Shown: positions 1-11,400 of the stretch, piece by piece
How the letters are laid out: each line of letters starts with the position of its first letter
Numbering within the stretch: the stretch's first letter is position 1
From: Trichostrongylus colubriformis
Lineage: Eukaryota; Nematoda; Chromadorea; Rhabditida; Trichostrongylidae
Assembly (NCBI GenBank): GCA_963978905.1
Contig: OZ022259.1
Location: forward strand, 8,122,001 to 8,186,000
DNA: 64,000 bases
Direction of reading: 5' to 3'
Translations under genes and position numbers: made by a program
Notes under the pieces: model-generated
The model's database searches: none
Told to the model about the DNA's origin: nothing
Seen by the model: only the letters and a program-made list of their open reading frames with translations

Positions 1-999
1 AACCGTCCAACGATCATCATTTTCAACACACAAGGAAATATCTTTACCTGAGCCTAACTTTAGGGCGGTACGGGATCCCCCTCAAACTAAGGCTTAGGCT
101 GAAAGCCTGTGCGAAAATAGAGCTGGATGTCGAGCTCAGCTGAGTGCCCCCCCCCCCCCCAAGTACATTGGCACCGGGCATTCAGTCCTTTTTTCGAATA
201 GATTCACGTCATTCTGGCGTTATTAACTCCCGTCATTACACTACTAACAAATGATTTGAACAGCTATGAAATCACTTGTCATTGTCAAAGTGGTTACATG
301 GTCTTGACAACGGAGGCATCTAACATTTGCAGGTCGCAGTGTGCCATTTTTCTAAATGGATGCAGACCATTTTTGGTGCCTCGGCTTTTTCCTGCCATGT
401 TGTACGTGGAGTGACGTGTGGTGCTAAGCACCGAGTGACGCACTGATGGCTACGCTTTATACGGGTGTGAACCATTATGACTGGGATGCTGTTGCTTAGG
501 GGTGTGTTGGAGGGGGTGCACTCATCTGCTGCTTTAGTAAGTGTAGATCTAAAAGTTATGGGTAAAGAAGCTTGCCGTATGAATTTATGTGGTACTGTGG
601 GTAGCTAATATCTTGGTAAAGTGCTCATGGGCACAAAAGCTCGCACCCAGGGGCAAGAAGCTCTGGGTGGGTGAGTCACTCAAACGTAATGCGAGACTTT
701 TTTTGCACAAAGAATTTGCGTCCCCTTCGCGGAGCTGCTCCCCAGCTTGAGCGAGAACTCACACCATCGGGCTGTTGCTCCTCCTTTCCCTCCAGAAAAC
801 TCGCTTCATCTCTCCAAACATGATTTTTCTGTCGTGTTTAGAGCAAACTTCACTGAGTCAGAAACGAGACTGGAACATTTAATGAAAGGTGCACGCCTGA
901 GCATCTATGAGGGTGTCAAGCTTGACACCGAAGCGTACATTTTTGCGTAAACCTCGGCGAGAAAAGGTCAGTTCCCCTTAAAGCCAAAAGTAACGTCCG
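1..999. other. Intergenic stretch with poly-C run
   Basis: No coding exon could be supported here. A homopolymer C run lies at about 149-162. The flanking text around 60-120 (CTTAGGCTGAAAGCCT) resembles the arms of the GC-rich foldback repeats near 24.2 kb and 57.9 kb, so the left edge may be a decayed member of that family. Confidence 0.35.
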
Positions 1000-1400
1000 A
1001 AGGCCGCGTTTATACTTTGCGGATCTCGCAGGCGCCAGCGACGGCAACATAACGTGCCCGCTGCCGAGCACGGTGGCACTTCGGCGCGCTCTGTGAATAA
1101 CGCTCGTGCGAGCCGTTCTACAGTGTAATGATCGTGGCGAGAGCCCGTGCAAATGTGTGTCGAGAGCGCGCGTGAATTTGCCACGGTTTTGCAGTAAGCC
1201 AAGAGTCTCGCCTCGGCGAGAGCCCGCGTAATTTCACCATAGATTTGCGCGGGCTCTCGCCACGGTCAGCATAATGTAGTATGGGTCGGTTGAGCATTGT
1301 AAACAGAGCGTGTCGCGGTACTACAGCCGTGATCGAGAGCGACACGTGACATTGCCGCCACTGGTGCCGGTGTCGGTGCCGCAAAGTATGAATGTGGCCA
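1000..1400. repeat. GC-rich foldback (palindromic) MITE
   Basis: The left end (about 1000-1022, GGCCGCGTTTATACTTTGCGG) pairs with the right end (about 1378-1400, GCCGCAAAGTATGAATGTGGCC). Inside it, GTGGCGAGAGCCCG near 1133 pairs with CGGGCTCTCGCCAC near 1249. The ends match those of the larger foldback at 11141-11580 (GGCCGCGGTCATACTTTGCGC), which defines a family. The short open frames on the minus strand here are by-products of GC-rich palindromic sequence. Confidence 0.6.
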
Positions 1401-1829
1401 AAATGGGATGCTTCCCTCATTGCGACAGCAGCCAAGATTGTAGCATTTACCGCAAACATGAGCCAAAACCTCGGTTTTAGCACTACATAGGTATTAGGTC
1501 TCACGGCTCCACACACATCCTAGAGAAGCCATTTCATATGAACACATAAATTCGATCCTAGCACAACCTGATTCAACAAACTAAGGAAAGGGAAAGAGAT
1601 AACCCGCTCTAAGAAGTGCCACAGGGTCGATTACCACGTCTGTTCCTCATACCCGCATTCAATTAAGTGGCGCGGTCTATTCTGATCTCATGCGAACAGC
1701 ACTACGTTAGCAGTCGCAACCCTAGTCATAGCAAGGTTCGGAAGAGGGCATTTGGGTTGCAGAAGGTGGCGGAGGCAGCTGGAAATATTCCATGACGGAG
1801 TGGCATGCGTTATGGAGAAGGTCTACTCA
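1401..1829. other. No feature recognised
   Basis: Sequence downstream of the minus-strand gene that ends at 1830. I found no further exon, poly(A) signal or repeat that could be supported. Confidence 0.3.
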
Positions 1830-3295
1830 CTATAGGTTAACGGCAGTGCCCACATGGGAGGCACTGTGACTGCCATAGGTGCCAGTAGGGTATCCTCCCT
1901 TTTCATCGTCACTAGTTCGTTGTTGAACTGAAATTATCAAGCCTAACGTTGTACAGGTTTTGGCTTTTTCGTCGATCTTGAACTTGAAGGTGTTGACTAC
2001 GTAAGCGTTCTGATTGACCGTCGTGTGAACACCTGTCACGTACAAAACCAGCTTTGGTCAAGGTCGGACTTCTACTCTGTGAGCTGTCAATATGCATTAA
2101 CTTTTAAAAAAATCTCGTCGCTAAAGAACAATCGAAGGTTTTTTTAGAATTACGCAAAGTTGTTGAGAGCAGTACCAAAGAGGATGCTGTTATACCTTAA
2201 CCTGTTAACGCATCTGAAAATCTATCTAAAATTTAAAAGATCCACTACTAATATTTACTTTGAAAAATTCATACTGGTCTCAAATTTTTGGTTGCATGGT
2301 ATATTGGAAAGCTGCTGGGTAGACTAATGTACCACTCGTCATAGTAACTTTATGCCTTGAAGTAAGCCACTTGTCATTGCGAATGACGAATCGTTTAGCG
2401 CTTATGTCGAAGTGAAAGTTTCAGTTCCTCTCAGCAACGACATCATCCCGAAAATTATCACGACATCTTAAGTTCAAATAAGGGGTATAGAGATTCACAA
2501 ATTATTGCCTCATATATAGAAGAGATTCCCCCGCAAGATTACGAAGTGTGTAGCCTGTAGTGATAAGGTTTAAGAGGATATCTTTCACAGTCTAAGCATA
2601 TCGCAGCTGGAGACTTCTCAAGCCGGAAGGAAGTCGGACGGAAAGGGAAGTAAACTTAAGAGGAGAAAACTGAATGGATTAGTTGTTTATAGAGTGATTG
2701 TGAACAGATATTATAATAGGTGACAGTTATATTTCACTACTACGGGTGTGGGACAATCAAACAAGAAGGCAAAACAAGTGCCAGCGGAGAGGATGGCTCT
2801 TTTTGAGTTTCCGTTTGCTTGCCGTTGCGATGGTCACTCAGTGCAACTGAGTTATTGCGAAAGTATCAATCGTTCTTCCGGCTAATTAGGATGAGAACTT
2901 GGTAAAAAAACCTACTACATTAGCTTGCCAAGCCTTCATCGAAGTTTCATGCAACATAATGTAATAAGACGTTGAAATGACAACGTATTGACTATGCTAT
3001 CCATAAGATACTCACTTGAGTGTGTGTGACGTTACCATATAATCTCATGCGCAGCTCCATTTTCTGTGTTTCGCTATCATATTCGTTGTTATGACTATTG
3101 AATCCTCCATCGCAAAGTAGTATATTTCAGATGAATCAGAATTTAACGTATACAACCTATACGACGGATCCTCGTGCTCCACAGGGGCAGCAGGTATGAA
3201 GTTTGGCTCTTGTTCTTTTATACGTTGTATACGATCAATACATTTGTATTTAACAAAATTCCACCGCATTCCACAGGAAAGGCGATAGAGTATAA
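1830..3295 (-). CDS. 3' part of an unrecognised protein-coding gene (three joined exons)
   Basis: Three minus-strand exons splice in frame: 3157-3295 (after acceptor CACTTCACAG), 3036-3094 (62-nt intron) and 1830-1927 (1,108-nt intron, acceptor ATAATTTCAG), ending at TAG 1830-1832. Intron phases agree at both junctions (2/1 and 1/2). The roughly 97 residues seen are hydrophilic, with segments RIQRIKEQEPNFIPAAP, EYDSETQKMELRMRLY and a Gly/Tyr/Ser-rich C-terminus (GGYPTGTYGSHSASHVGTA). This reads like a cytoplasmic tail or linker, and no family was recognised. The 5' end is missing. Either more exons lie between 3296 and about 4040, or translation starts at the internal ATG 3267-3269. It sits head-to-head with gene A, so a shared promoter region is possible. 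The open frame at 1928-2045 is treated as intron because the phases of the two flanking exons match exactly. Confidence 0.5.
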
Positions 3296-4051
3296 CTGTG
3301 AAGTGTGGGGTGCATTTCAAAGAAAATTCAGAGACTCAGAAAAGGACGGGCAGAGTTTGTTATGGGTGATCGGGACTGTTCAACTCATGAATGGCATCCA
3401 CCTTTCTCTTCTCACGAGTTTTTTATCCATGCTTGTTCAAGGGACCTTTTCTCTCTTGTGGTTTGAAACGATTAATAGGATTTTCAGTTCATTACTGGCG
3501 AGGCTAGATCATTTGCTTCGATAGACAGGAAATTTAAAAATCAACGTGTAGCTAGATTTTCCGGCTTTTTTTTTTCTCGTATTCTGCCCGTTGTAAAGGT
3601 CTTGGGTACAGAGGCGTTTTCAGTGGCGATTGCGATTTTTTCATAAAAGAGGAAATCGAGTAGTTATCAGTTCAGTGGTACCAGTGATGCTAAAATATTT
3701 TCTCTCAAGAATGTATACTTCTCAAATACAATGTTGGTGTGTCATCGCACCCTTGCGCAGCACAAGTGCTCTTTGCCACAAGCTTTATTCAGTCGTGATT
3801 CCTTTCATATGGAAAGGGTCATGATATGTAGTTACTCTCCAAAGTGCATTGCACGACAGGTGAAATTTTGCTGCATGCTCTTTGCGAGCGTTAATAAGCA
3901 AGAAAACCGGTGGTCGTTGGGCGTGTGTCCCAGAACATCCTATCAGCCCTACTGTTAGAGCGCGAGTGGATGTGAAAACATGCCTGTGTAACTGTACAAA
4001 AATAGTGGGATGAGTGCAAGCGCTCAATGTTCATGATAATATGATTTGCAG
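3296..4051. promoter_or_regulatory. Divergent intergenic/5' region with trans-splice acceptor for gene A
   Basis: This region separates the minus-strand gene from gene A. ATGATTTGCAG ends at 4051, four bases before the first ATG of gene A. In nematodes a polypyrimidine-AG next to the start codon usually marks spliced-leader addition. No TATA box or other motif was assigned, and the 5' exon(s) of the minus gene may lie here too. Confidence 0.35.
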
Positions 4052-4054
4052 GCG

Positions 4055-7000
4055 ATGTCGTTCCACCCCTCATCGTACCAATCATCGACATATACAACCT
4101 CGTCTACAGCACCATTTCATTCTTCTAGCTCCACAGCTTTCATTCCCAACAATACGATCACGGTGAGTATCATGCTTTACCGAGAAGGCTTTCCTAGTTT
4201 GTGTTACCTCCTAGATTACTTACTTATTTGCCTCTTGAGCGGCGTCCTCACTGGTAATCACAGCTGAAGCTATCGCTCTGGCACGGTCTGGCTATAGCTG
4301 GTAAGAAGCTTGGCGAAATGGCTAGAATCAGAAAAATATGACATACTGTTTCCGACTGTGGTTTCTCGCCTTATTTTAATTAAATGAGAAGGACAGTGTA
4401 TTGGTGTTTCATTGTTGTCACCATGTCACTAAAACACTATGTCAATTCCGAAGAAGAATTTGTACCCCCTTGTGAAGTACACAAAGCGTCTTTCGTACAT
4501 TCGCGGAAAATTCGATTCTATTCCCCTGTTTTCAGCTTCAACAAACTCCTCAATCGAGCCGTGGAGGTCAAGTCACGCAGACGCAAATGCGTCTCTCCTC
4601 TGACAACGACGAAAAAAGAATCTCACAGCTGCTTGACACATACTTTTTGGATCAGCCGGCGTCAACGTCCACATGGGCAACGCCAAGTCATCAAACAGTA
4701 CAGGTTGGTATTTCGTTTTTCGTTTATTCAGAATCCTCTCCTTATTAATATAGTCCCTATTCAGGTTCAGTCCAGCCACTCACTTCAAGGGTTGCAGGTG
4801 TTGTATTTTAATGAATAGGTTTTGTGAATGATTCAAAATGCTCACAAATGGTCCTTTTAGGTGGGTCAGCTTACTCCGCAGATTTCCTATCAAGGTGGCA
4901 CGTTAGTTACGACTGCAAATGTGAAGGGAGTGAACGTGAATGCGAAAACCTCCCCTATCTCTCCGGATAAAGCTGAGAAGGAGCGCTTGAAGAAAGCTCG
5001 TCAGGCGGAAGCCGCGCGAATGAGGTCTGTTAAATTTCGTCGCTCGTCCGATCATGACATTCCCGCATTGAAAAATGGAGTGCATTTGCTTGTATTCTTG
5101 ATCACGTTTGTGTTTATAGATATCACCGTTTGACTCCTGCCGAGAAGCGAGAGCTGAATCTCAAGAGGACCCTGGCACAAAAAAGGAAACGGCAGAGGGA
5201 AAAAGAACTCGAGGAACTGGAATCGATTCTCAGAGAAACCAACGACATTCAGGTTAGCTACTTTTTGATGGCTTGGATTCTATGAAGCGAAATGTTCGGC
5301 ATGCAATGCATAATCTAGTCACCTTAAGTCGCAACTCTCTCTTTATCCGGTACATCATCCTTTTTGGACGATGCTATAGGTTCTTTTCTTGCCCATCATT
5401 TTCGAAGTTTGGGTACTTATCGTTCGGCGCGCTAAGGCGCTACTATGGCGGAGTCCTCGGTAGCCTAGAAGCGTTCAAGAATTTCTTTGTGTTGTTTTGT
5501 CATTTGGAAACCTTGATAACATGCACGGTCCTTTAAATCTTCCCCATTTACTCATCAAATCAGTTCAGGAGGATCCAGATATCACTGAACAACTTCGAGA
5601 AAAGAGAATGAGAGCTAAATGGGCAGAGGCTGCTCGTCAAAGGTCATCCTGCTTCTTTTCATGAAATTCTGGTTCCAGCAGTAGTAGTGTTCAACAAGTT
5701 TTTTGTTAAGATATGCAAGAATGACGCCGGAGGAACGTCGAGCGCACAACAATCGCCGCCGAATGCGTCAGATGCAAAATGCTTTGGCTGCCGTAAAGGT
5801 GGTTTCAGAGGTCTTACTTTCACTGCGATGTACAGTATATTTTGGTTCAAGCAAGATTTTTGTGTAATTAAATGGGATATGGATTTGACGCTACGAATTT
5901 TAGGCCGCTGGAGGTACCGGTGATCCTATAAAAGACGAAGAGGCAGTTAGAGCTCATATCAAAGCACAAAATGCTAAAAAGGCTGAGGCGGCAAGGCAAA
6001 GGTAGTGTGTAGTTGACTAGAATCTTAAGATTGCTATCTGAATTGAAACCATTGGAGGACCTCCAAAATTTCTTTGATCAAGCGTGGGACGTGAGCACGT
6101 CAGCACTATGAGTCTGTCGTTGGGCTGGGAACCCAGATGATGCAAGTTACTGCAATTGCTTCAGGTATCATCGTATGTCCGAGGAGGAGAAACGCATATA
6201 CAACCAACGTCGTACAGAAGCTTTCCGACGTCGTAGAATGGAAGAGGAAATGCTTCTCGCCATGCCCATTGGAAGGATCAATGGAGAGGCTTTGGACAGG
6301 CATGTTCATTTCATTATATTTCTATGGTAAAATTTAGATCATCTTCAGAAATGTTCCATATATAGGGCCCAGCAAATTGTGGTGCGCAATGCAAAGCGAG
6401 CTGAGGCAGCTCGACTACGGTACCAACGAATGACACCGGATCAGAGAAAGGTTTGAGCTGATTAAATCATAGGGGGAACGCGTTGTCTTCACATAGTTAC
6501 GAAACTTATGTTTGTTACAGTCTTATAACCAAAAACGGTACACGCCTAAACGGAGGCGTATGGAAGGTATGGATTCTATGCTTTCATCGAGCGGTGGGTC
6601 TTTGACAGGATCTTGTAAAAAGGTAACTTCCTATTCTCTTCTCATACTTGCTGAATGGCTATTAAACAGTTTTCACTCACATGAATCCTCACGCTTTGTG
6701 TTCTTTGCTATGCGTTAGTCATCTCATTTTTTCAGGAGGAGGATGCTTTGACTGCGATCGAGCGGGATGTTTTGAAAAAGACCCAGCAAGCTCAACAGGT
6801 AGGCCTAATAATTTTCGGGATAGATTTTAAAGAAGGCATGACTCTTGATGGGTTATAAGTGACGTATTCAGGCAATTATGCGCCAGCAACGACAAGCTGT
6901 GCAAGTGATTTCCCAACCGGTGGCCACTACTCCAACTCCGCAAGGAATTCAGGGTGGCACATATATCATCCAGCAAGGGTCGTCAACGCCGGTTACTCAT

Positions 7001-7925
7001 ATCGGCCAGGGTCAAGTACAGCAGGTTTGTTGTGATGATTTCTTCTATGTGCTATTTATGCTGCTGAATTGCTATTGTTCTGTGCTACTAGCTAGCAAGG
7101 CTGAGCTTATCTCTTCTCTGTACTATCACTCATTTTCGAAGTTGTGTTGCGCCTCAAGTACTCTTCTGTTTTTAGGTTGTCAGTACCTTTCTATTATGGT
7201 TTGAATAGTGACTCCCCGGGCGTATCCTTACAGACGTTTCTAGTTGAAGAAAAGTAGAGAGGCTACCATAAAAAAAAGGGAGGGACACGAAAAGCGACGC
7301 TGATCCGTCACTTCTGCGCAAAATAAGGACTACTCGATCTCGCTTTGCGTCGAGTTGGAATACAGCGAGATTGTGCGTTTTAATAGTTCGGGAGTGGGAT
7401 AAGAAATCTCTAACCTCACTCCACTGATTGAATGACTGTGCACTTACATTGTCAAACAACATTATGACCTCCCAACGATTTCAGATTCAACTCGCTTCTT
7501 CGAATGGTGTCACACATCAACAAGTCGTTCATACGGTTCACCAAGTTCCAGTGCAAACTATTCAAGGACAACAAGGCCCTCACGTCACTGTTGGTCAACA
7601 ACAGGTGATTGAGAGATCGCTTTGTTCCTTGGTTCGGTTTCCTTCTTGCTTTCTTTTTTCTGTTGCTTTTTCTTTTTTCACTGTGTAGACCTGTGTAGAT
7701 ACAGTTCATTTCGAGCAGTATCGTGATCCTTTCTAGATGCCATCTTCATCGGGTCATTTGGTAGTTCAACAACATGTTCCTACCACATCAGGCGGTCAAC
7801 AACTGGTCCATCAACAGTCAGCACCGCAGCAGATAACCTATACAACCGGTGGTATGATGGTCAACGGGCAACATATCCAGCAGCAGATCATCAATCCTTA
7901 TGGAGCACCACCATCTCGGGCTTAA
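4055..7925 (+). CDS. STPR-like repeat nuclear protein, paralogue A (15 exons, 570 aa)
   Basis: Exons: 4055-4162, 4536-4703, 4765-4797, 4861-5024, 5120-5252, 5569-5642, 5711-5798, 5904-6001, 6165-6299, 6366-6450, 6521-6622, 6736-6798, 6872-7024, 7485-7604, 7737-7925. They sum to 1,713 nt in one frame with all phases matching. Four repeats (consensus AEAARxRYxRMTPEERRxYN, 23 residues) start near residues 152, 221, 283 and 346. They are very basic, and an intron splits the second Arg of the RxR in the first three. The N-terminus is Ser/Thr/Gln-rich and carries a LLDTYFLDQPASTS motif; the C-terminus is Gln-rich (QQ, HQ). The repeat length and the R-x(4-6)-TPEQR core resemble STPR domains (FMBP-1, ZNF821), so DNA binding in the nucleus is inferred. 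Exon 9 ends in a GC donor (AG/GCATGT). Close paralogue of the next gene. Confidence 0.88.
6300..6365 (+). other. GC-AG intron in gene A
   Basis: The reading frame requires the join GGACAG/GCCCAG. The 5' splice site therefore reads AG/GCATGT instead of GT, and the acceptor is ATATATAG. The paralogous junction in gene B (after 10151) uses a normal GTTTGT donor and a different phase, which supports the placement of the exon end. Confidence 0.7.
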
Positions 7926-8342
7926 AGCGTTTGATCCTCTCTATAACATTCGTTATGTAAGTGTATATTTGCATATCGACTTCGTTCAAAACTGATCGAG
8001 GGTATTTTGCTGACAGTTTTCAAAGAGCGTTATGTTTATTCGTTTTTGTTATCTCACCTCGAAGCCAGTTTGACGTTCACATAGTACCGTATTCTTCATC
8101 ACTGACACCCGAGGGTAGGAAGGATTTTGTTTCGTCACTTTCATGTGTGTCTCCAAGGTTTTACACTGATTTTGTGTGCCTGTTCGCAGCGTTTTTAAGA
8201 AATGTGCTAATTTGCTAGATGCGCGAGCTTATCGTGGATCTTTGCTTGAATTAGGCATTAGATGGTGATTTGTCTTATCTCTTCCGTTTTATTTATCATG
8301 ATTTTCAAATGTGTAAGCGAATTCTGAGAAGCCCGCGAACTC

Positions 8343-8348
8343 AATAAA
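8343..8348 (+). other. Poly(A) signal AATAAA of gene A
   Basis: A canonical AATAAA lies 418 nt after the gene A stop codon. The next gene's acceptor (TATTTCAG, ending at 8476, with ATG immediately after) is 128 nt downstream. This is the roughly 100-nt intercistronic spacing typical of nematode operons, with T-rich sequence in between. Confidence 0.7.
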
Positions 8349-8476
8349 CTTGATTGCCATTTTTTATTGTTGCGTATGTCTCGCGGTGTTGTACGCTGTT
8401 ATACCTGCTTTTCCTTATTGATTCGATGGAAATGCGGACGTCTCAAAAACTCCTTCCTTCAATGCTCGTATTTCAG
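8349..8476 (+). promoter_or_regulatory. Probable operon intercistronic region and SL2-type trans-splice acceptor
   Basis: A short T-rich spacer (e.g. TGCTTTTCCTTATTG near 8406) runs between the gene A poly(A) signal and CGTATTTCAG directly abutting the ATG of gene B. The layout matches Caenorhabditis-type operons in which the downstream message receives SL2. No promoter-like element is evident. The operon is inferred and no transcript evidence is available. Confidence 0.5.
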
Positions 8477-11400
8477 ATGAATCAGCACCCGATCTATATA
8501 ACTGCGGGGTCTCCTAGAGACAGTTCCTCGCCACATGGTCGAATATTGGAAACGCTTACACCCGCCGAGGTCTCGTCATTTTCACAAACAAATCTTGCTT
8601 TTCATCCTCAGGTTGTCTAACTTTTTTCTTTTCCATGCCTTTTCGTCTCTAAGTTCTGCTCGCCATCACTCTTGCAAAGTCATTTTTAGACGACAACTTA
8701 TTATACGCCAGCACCAACAACGTTTCATGGGAACTCGAATGCTTTATTCTCGCTCGATCGCAAGAATGAATATGTAAGTGGTCACTTGTTGTAAGATTTG
8801 TTAGGTTTCCGAAAGCTGCACTTATAGTTACTGGTATCATCTAATATTATGTCATCTTCCACATCAGCAGAATTAAGTCCTCATGGTTCACTACAGAGCC
8901 GTCTCCCGGAACTCTCTCCTTCTATTAGCACATCGGGAAATGGTTTGGTAAGTTCATTTCAACAATTTTTAAACAGTTTATGCGCATTGAATACATTTTT
9001 CAGCTCTCATCTTCTGCTACCTTATCAAAGGAACACCCCGCTGTAGCACAGGCAGACCAAATGAATGCCTTTATTGACACATATTTTGTGGAACATGAGC
9101 CAAGCACTTCCTCGCAGACCATGGACAACAGTGAACATGAGCATGACGAGTTAGTTGTTTTCGCTAATATTAAATTCCACTTTCACGATTCCACTTTTAA
9201 TCTTTCGGAAGCGTTATCGCCGTCGTAATATATGAATCGAGGCGCTGCGAAAATGTACTATAGAGTCTATAGTGAAGTGTTCCTCATTTCAATACAGCTC
9301 GTCAGATAATCGTTTTTTTTTTCAACTTAGAAACGCTGCCTATTCCTTTTTCTCGTTAGCCGATCAGCCTAGTTGTGTTACACATCTGAAAATTCCATTT
9401 TTCATCGTAAATGTCAGTCAAGAAATCAAAACGATTCAGATATGATCACATTGAAAGAGGCCTAGATGAGGATATGGACAACAGAAAGAAAAAACAGAGG
9501 GAGGCTGAACGAAGGCAACGTGACCGAAAGGACCTAGACGACTTGTTTCCCGACCTCAATGAGCATGTGAGTCCGCGGGATACACACTGGGGATTACTTC
9601 TTCAAAACATCACATTCAGATGGATATTAGAAAGTTTCGAGAACAGAGGGCGAAAATGAGACGTGCGGAAGCTGCTCGTTCACGTTATCAGCGCATGAGT
9701 GAAGCGGAGAGAAAGTAAGCCCCTCACCGACAATGTCTCACTTCGAATTTTTTGCGTTCGAGAGTGTCTTCCCCAGTCCACTGCAAGAGAAAACTTCCAG
9801 GATTTATAATCAGAGGCGACGGCTCCGTGCCTTAGGACTTGATCCTGATACGCCGAAAGGTCAAATCCTTGACAACGAGGCAATTAGAGAACATATCAAA
9901 ATGGCAAATGCGAAGAAAGCGGAGGCAGCGAGGCTTAGGTGAGCATGGAATACAATTCCACGGAGTAACCATAATCGGAGCAAATTAAGTGTAGTATTAT
10001 TGTTCTTGAATTCAGGTATCACCGTATGACAGCGGAGGAAAGACGTGAGTATAATCAACGACGTACTGAATCATTTCGAAAGCGTCGAGTTGAAGAGGAG
10101 ATTCTGCTTTCCACACCGGCAGGGCGGATTTCTGCCGAGGCTTTGCAAAAAGTTTGTGGTTTTTTGAGCAGATTATGTGAAGGTTATTTATGTACTGTAT
10201 TCTAGGCGCAGCAGATCATGATAAGAAATGCACGCAAAGCTGAAGCGGCTCGAGCACGGTATCAAAAAATGACGCCTGAGCAGCGAAAGGTTCGGTACAT
10301 GATGGAATTGGTTTTTTTGATTGGCACAATTTTTCATTTTGACACAATTTGATTTGCTTAGGAGTATAACATGAGGCGTGCCCAAGCGAAAAAGATGCGC
10401 GCACTTGGTCGCGGGGGAGCAATGAGTTCGGACTGTTCCATAGGTAAGCTCGAAAATTCTTTAGAGATGGTTCCACATGGCGATGTGTTCGTGTTTTAGA
10501 TGGCAGTATAACAGACTCGTCTGGTCTGAGCTCTTCATTTCAACACAATAATGCAGCATCACTACTGGAATCTTCAAATATGACTTCGTCACAAGAAAAC
10601 CTTAATTCTTCGAATCCTCAGGTTTCTCGCTAGTAATATTGTCGCTCTGGTGTTTTACTATGTTCATACTTTGTTTAGGTTACTCAAACCACAGATGATA
10701 TTTTCGAGCAAATGGAAAGAGAAGTTATCAAAAGGACAAAGCAGGTATATTGACTCTCTTTACATATGTATTATTTGTGAGATGGAGAAGAAGTGCGGTT
10801 GCTAAGCCGTTGACGATGATGTGCGTTTTGAGAGTTGTATCGCGTGTAGGACCACACACTGATCGTATACGATGCCAATGGACAAGGCGTTCTTGGAACT
10901 TAAGGCAAAGGTTTCTGAGTGCTGCCGCAAAAACCTTCTTGTTTGCGCCAGAAGGTCGTAGTTGATGTAATTTCTCATAGAGAGCGCACTTGTTCACAAT
11001 TTAAGAAATATAGGGACTGTATGAGCGTTGCCGTACTATATTTCGATGACTAATACGACTGTAAGGAGTATGAAAGCAAATATAGGAAATCTCATCGGGA
11101 CTATTATGAAATCATCGATTTGTTCTAAACTGTGCTTAATAAGGCCGCGGTCATACTTTGCGCAGCTGCGTTAGTTGACGCCGGTGCCGGCGTCAAACTC
11201 ACGCAACCATTTGCCAGCCGCAGACGACGGCGTCAGTAGATAATGCGCAGCGTTTGCAAAATTCTTGACCCAATCACACTACAGTATGATAATTGTGGCC
11301 GATTCGAATCTTGGCGCTGTGCCAATACACGAAGCGGCCACAATCACCATATTGGCACACTGCCAAGATTCGAATCGGCCACAATCACCATACTGTAGTG

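Noticed and set aside
2793..2885. Short plus-strand ORF starting MALFEFPFACRC
   Set aside because: Only 30 codons, inside the long intron of the minus-strand gene, with no splice or conservation evidence.
9149..9228. Read-through ending of gene B at TAA 9228, and a separate gene starting at ATG 9411
   Set aside because: A GTTAGT donor at 9150 joins in phase to the ACGATTCAG acceptor ending at 9439, exactly as at the equivalent junction in gene A, so the exons belong to one gene.
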